DNA of 9,407 bases, from contig CAZWVT010000063.1 of assembly GCA_964636665.1 (NCBI GenBank), forward strand, positions 1 through 9,407. Direction: 5' to 3'. Under the pieces are notes generated by a model that worked only from the letters and a program-made list of their open reading frames with translations, did no database searches and had not been told where the DNA came from. Source of the stretch: JAAYLC01 sp964636665. Lineage in GTDB: Bacteria > Bacteroidota > Bacteroidia > Flavobacteriales > Flavobacteriaceae. Both the position numbers and the translations under genes were made by a program. Of this stretch, positions 7,025-9,407 are shown piece by piece (the stretch's first letter is position 1; each line of letters starts with the position of its first letter).

Positions 7025-9295
7025 ATGAAATTCAATTCAATTAAAATATTAATTCTTTTAGCTCCTACATTCTTATTAATCCAAGCGTGTTCGATAAAAA
7101 AATACATTCCCGAAGAAGAACGCTTATACACAGGAGCCTCTATTGAAATAGAATCAGATTCAGTAATTGAAAGGAGAAAACAATTAAAATCCGTATTGGA
7201 GCAAGCACTGAGTCCCAAACCCAATAAAAAAATATTGGGTATGCGTCCCGGACTTTATTTTCATTATAAAATGCAACAAGAAAATCCGGGGTTTATCAAC
7301 CGTTTTTTTTACAAAAGAATGGGGGAGGAACCCGTTTATCAAAGTGATGTTGAACCTTTTGAAGTAGAAGAAATATTGCTCAATCGATTGGAAAACAGAG
7401 GATTTTTCTACAGCAATGTAACTCATGAATTTGAAGAAAAAGAAAAAAAAGCTTCAATTACTTATAGTTTAGAACTTCCGGCGCCTTATCGGATGGAAAA
7501 CTACAAAGTTGATTCGCTTCCGGAGCCTATTTATTCGGATATTCTTCAAGCTGTTGAAGAAACCGAAATAAAATCGGATATGCAGTTTAATTTGGCAATG
7601 ATGAAATTGGAACGGGAACGGATTGACAACGAATTAAAATTAAACGGATACTACAATTTTAACCCGGGTTTTCTGATTTTTGAAGCCGATACAAATCAAC
7701 TCGACAATAAAAAATTCGATTTGTTCCTCCGATTAAAAAATGAAGTTCCCGACGAATCCTTGGTTCCTTATCGGATAGATAAATTAAATGTTTATGCAAA
7801 TTATCATTCCGCCGATACTATTTCTTCGGACAGCATTCGTTTTAACAACAAAAGCTATATCAACAGTTCCGGTTTTTTTAAACCCAAGTTGTTAGACCCG
7901 TTTATTGTGTTGGAAGAAGGTCAATACTACGATCCCGATTTATCGAGAAGCACGGCGCGACGTATTTCTTCAATAGGAGCTTATAAGTTTGTAAATATTC
8001 AATACAATGAAATTCCCGAATCATTAACAGATTCTTTGGGGTTGTTGGAAGCAAATATTTTCCTCTCTCCCTTAAATAAAAGAGCAGTTCGGATAGAGCT
8101 GCAGGCCGTGACGAAATCCAATAATTTTACAGGTCCCGGCTTGGCGGTAACATACAGCAACAGAAATTTGTTTAAAGGAGGTGAAACGCTCAACACCACT
8201 GCAAGATTGGGATATGAATTCCAATTGGGAGGCAAAGAAAGCGGAACCAAAAGCAGTCTTGAGATAGGTTTAAAAAATGAATTAATTCTTCCACGGGTGT
8301 TATTTCCGGTAAAAATCGATACGGATTTCTTTAAATACAACATTCCCAAAACCAGAATAAGCGCCGAAGGAAATTATCTCAGCCGAACGGCTTTGTATGC
8401 GTTATTGGCTGTTTCCGGACAATTTGGTTATAGTTGGCAAGCAAATAAATATGTCAATCACGAAATTATTCCGCTGAGCATCAATTACACGCGTCGAGTT
8501 CGGAGTTCTCCTGAATTCGATTTAATATTGGAACAAAATCCTTTTTTAAGGCAAAGCTTTGAACAACAATTTATTCCCGGAGGACTTTATTCATATACTT
8601 ATAACGGAATGATTGATGCTTACAGAACTCATCAATTTTATTTTAATGGAAATATCGATATCGCAGGGAATAGTTTCAGTTTATTTGCAAAAAGCGACGA
8701 AAATGGCAAGAAAAAAATATTCGACACAGAATTTGCGCAATATGCCAAAGCAGATATCGATTTTCGTTATCATTTTAAAGTAGGCAGTGAGCAGGTTTTG
8801 GCAACAAGACTTTTCGGCGGATATGGATTGCCTTATGGAAATTCCGAGGTAATGCCTTTTGTCAAGCAATATTTTTCGGGAGGACCATACAGTGTTCGCG
8901 CTTTCCGAATTCGAAGTTTGGGACCGGGAACTTATACTCCCGAAGATGGTTCAGTTGGATATTACGATCAATCCGGAAATATTAGATTAGAAGCCAATAT
9001 CGAATACCGATTTCCGATAATTTCATTTCTTAAAGGTGCGGTTTTTGCCGATGCAGGAAATATTTGGAACTCCAAAGGAAACGAAGTTTACAATTATGAA
9101 GATAAGTTTACTTCAAATTTTATAAATGAATTGGGGATGGGAGCAGGAGTCGGTCTGAGAGTAGATGTTCAGGGATTTGTTTTGCGTTTTGATTTTGCTG
9201 CACCTTTTCACGATCCTGCTAGAGAGCAAGGTAAACGCTATAAGTTTCAATATAAAGAAACAGTATTTAATTTTGCAATAGGTTATCCTTTTTAA
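7025..9295 (+). CDS. tamL: TamL: lipoprotein-type TamA/BamA-family outer-membrane protein
   Basis: This 756-residue Omp85-family protein is the expected outer-membrane partner of TamB. Residues 1-22 resemble a lipoprotein signal: Lys2 and Lys7, a hydrophobic core, then LIQAC with Cys22 as the lipidation site. TamL, the lipidated TamA relative of Bacteroidota, has this trait, and the following KKYIPEEERLY is typical of it. Residues about 36-360 would hold the periplasmic POTRA domains (probably three). The beta-barrel (PF01103) starts near 370, with the NRNLFKGGE strand-turn at 379-387. The L6-loop motif reads VRAF at 624-627 within VRAFRIRSLGPG, with Ala where most Omp85 proteins have Gly. 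The chain ends in an aromatic beta-signal (FNFAIGYPF, final Phe756), so it is complete. It starts 9 bases after the tamB stop with no strong ribosome site, implying a shared transcript. The general family assignment is very sure; the choice of TamL over BamA rests on the lipobox and the tamB neighbour. Confidence 0.93.
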   Translation: MKFNSIKILILLAPTFLLIQACSIKKYIPEEERLYTGASIEIESDSVIERRKQLKSVLEQALSPKPNKKILGMRPGLYFHYKMQQENPGFINRFFYKRMGEEPVYQSDVEPFEVEEILLNRLENRGFFYSNVTHEFEEKEKKASITYSLELPAPYRMENYKVDSLPEPIYSDILQAVEETEIKSDMQFNLAMMKLERERIDNELKLNGYYNFNPGFLIFEADTNQLDNKKFDLFLRLKNEVPDESLVPYRIDKLNVYANYHSADTISSDSIRFNNKSYINSSGFFKPKLLDPFIVLEEGQYYDPDLSRSTARRISSIGAYKFVNIQYNEIPESLTDSLGLLEANIFLSPLNKRAVRIELQAVTKSNNFTGPGLAVTYSNRNLFKGGETLNTTARLGYEFQLGGKESGTKSSLEIGLKNELILPRVLFPVKIDTDFFKYNIPKTRISAEGNYLSRTALYALLAVSGQFGYSWQANKYVNHEIIPLSINYTRRVRSSPEFDLILEQNPFLRQSFEQQFIPGGLYSYTYNGMIDAYRTHQFYFNGNIDIAGNSFSLFAKSDENGKKKIFDTEFAQYAKADIDFRYHFKVGSEQVLATRLFGGYGLPYGNSEVMPFVKQYFSGGPYSVRAFRIRSLGPGTYTPEDGSVGYYDQSGNIRLEANIEYRFPIISFLKGAVFADAGNIWNSKGNEVYNYEDKFTSNFINELGMGAGVGLRVDVQGFVLRFDFAAPFHDPAREQGKRYKFQYKETVFNFAIGYPF

Positions 9296-9329
9296 GCTGT
9301 TTTTTTATTTAACTTAAAATTGATGCCCA

Positions 9330-9360
9330 TTGAGTGTCTGAATTTATAATTTTAACTTTA
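9330..9360 (+). promoter_or_regulatory. Possible promoter for a gene beyond the right edge
   Basis: TTG at 9330-9332 and TAACTTTA at 9353-9360 are 20 bases apart. This matches the Bacteroidota TTG / TAnnTTTG arrangement except for the last base of the -7 box. Transcription would start near 9366 and run off the window, so whether a gene follows cannot be seen. Confidence 0.28.
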
Positions 9361-9379
9361 GTACACGACAAAAAATATA

Positions 9380-9397
9380 ATTGATTGAAAAATCAAT
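9380..9397. repeat. Seven-base-pair hairpin with GAAA loop
   Basis: ATTGATT (9380-9386) and AATCAAT (9391-9397) are perfect inverted repeats around a GAAA loop, a stable tetraloop sequence when read on the plus strand. Only one G-C pair is in the stem. It could lie in the 5' leader of a rightward gene. Read on the minus strand it is followed by a T-rich stretch (TATATTTTTT) and could end a leftward gene entering from the right. Its role is undecided. Confidence 0.3.
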
Positions 9398-9407
9398 AAA
9401 ATAAGTT

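Larger units (their letters stand above)
9296..9407. other. Non-coding region after tamL with weak inverted repeats
   Basis: No open frame of note is visible in these AT-rich 112 bases. TTTTAAG at 9290-9296 (overlapping the tamL stop) pairs with CTTAAAA at 9313-9319 across a 16-base loop. TTAAAATT at 9314-9321 pairs with AATTTTAA at 9348-9355. Both stems are pure or nearly pure A/T and neither is followed by a T run on the plus strand, so I do not call a tamL terminator. A tighter hairpin at 9380-9397 is listed separately. Confidence 0.5.

Noticed and set aside
6823..7224. Minus-strand frame of 133 codons across the tamB-tamL junction
   Set aside because: It is the complement of two well-supported genes; its Ser/Arg/Leu-rich product mirrors the Arg/Glu-coding tail of tamB.
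7303..7451. Runs of eight T (near 7303) and eight A (near 7444) inside tamL as phase-variation sites
   Set aside because: The reading frame is intact, the runs are short, and similar A/T runs are ordinary in a genome of this composition.

Overview
The window is AT-rich, lacks clear Shine-Dalgarno sites, and carries protein signatures that point to a Bacteroidota genome, most likely a member of Flavobacteriia. Those signatures are a TamB of about 1,700 residues, a lipoprotein-type TamA relative (TamL), and secreted proteins whose mature N-terminus starts QVGI(G/N)T. I assign the group from these features, not from a marker gene.

Layout. On the left, three small genes run leftwards in one tight array: 1679-1071, 1068-448, and 435 to beyond the left edge. 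All three have a signal peptide followed by the same 17-residue motif, and the readable parts of their bodies align, so they are tandem paralogs of unknown function. The leftmost one is cut by the window edge. A 227-base AT-rich region (1680-1906) separates them from the divergent pair tamB (1907-7015, TTG start) and tamL (7025-9295). That pair is only 9 bases apart and almost certainly one transcript. The last 112 bases are non-coding, with weak inverted repeats and a possible promoter for a gene beyond the window.

How the genes work together. TamB is an inner-membrane-anchored periplasmic bridge protein and TamL is its outer-membrane Omp85 partner. Together they are expected to form the Bacteroidota translocation and assembly module, which links the two membranes and supports outer-membrane protein assembly and/or lipid movement. 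The three secreted proteins are probably periplasmic or surface proteins. Nothing in the sequence ties them functionally to TamB/TamL beyond the shared intergenic region.

Most of the window (tamB-tamL) is a conserved envelope locus. The least explained part is the secreted paralog array. I saw no RNA genes, mobile elements, CRISPR arrays or defence genes.
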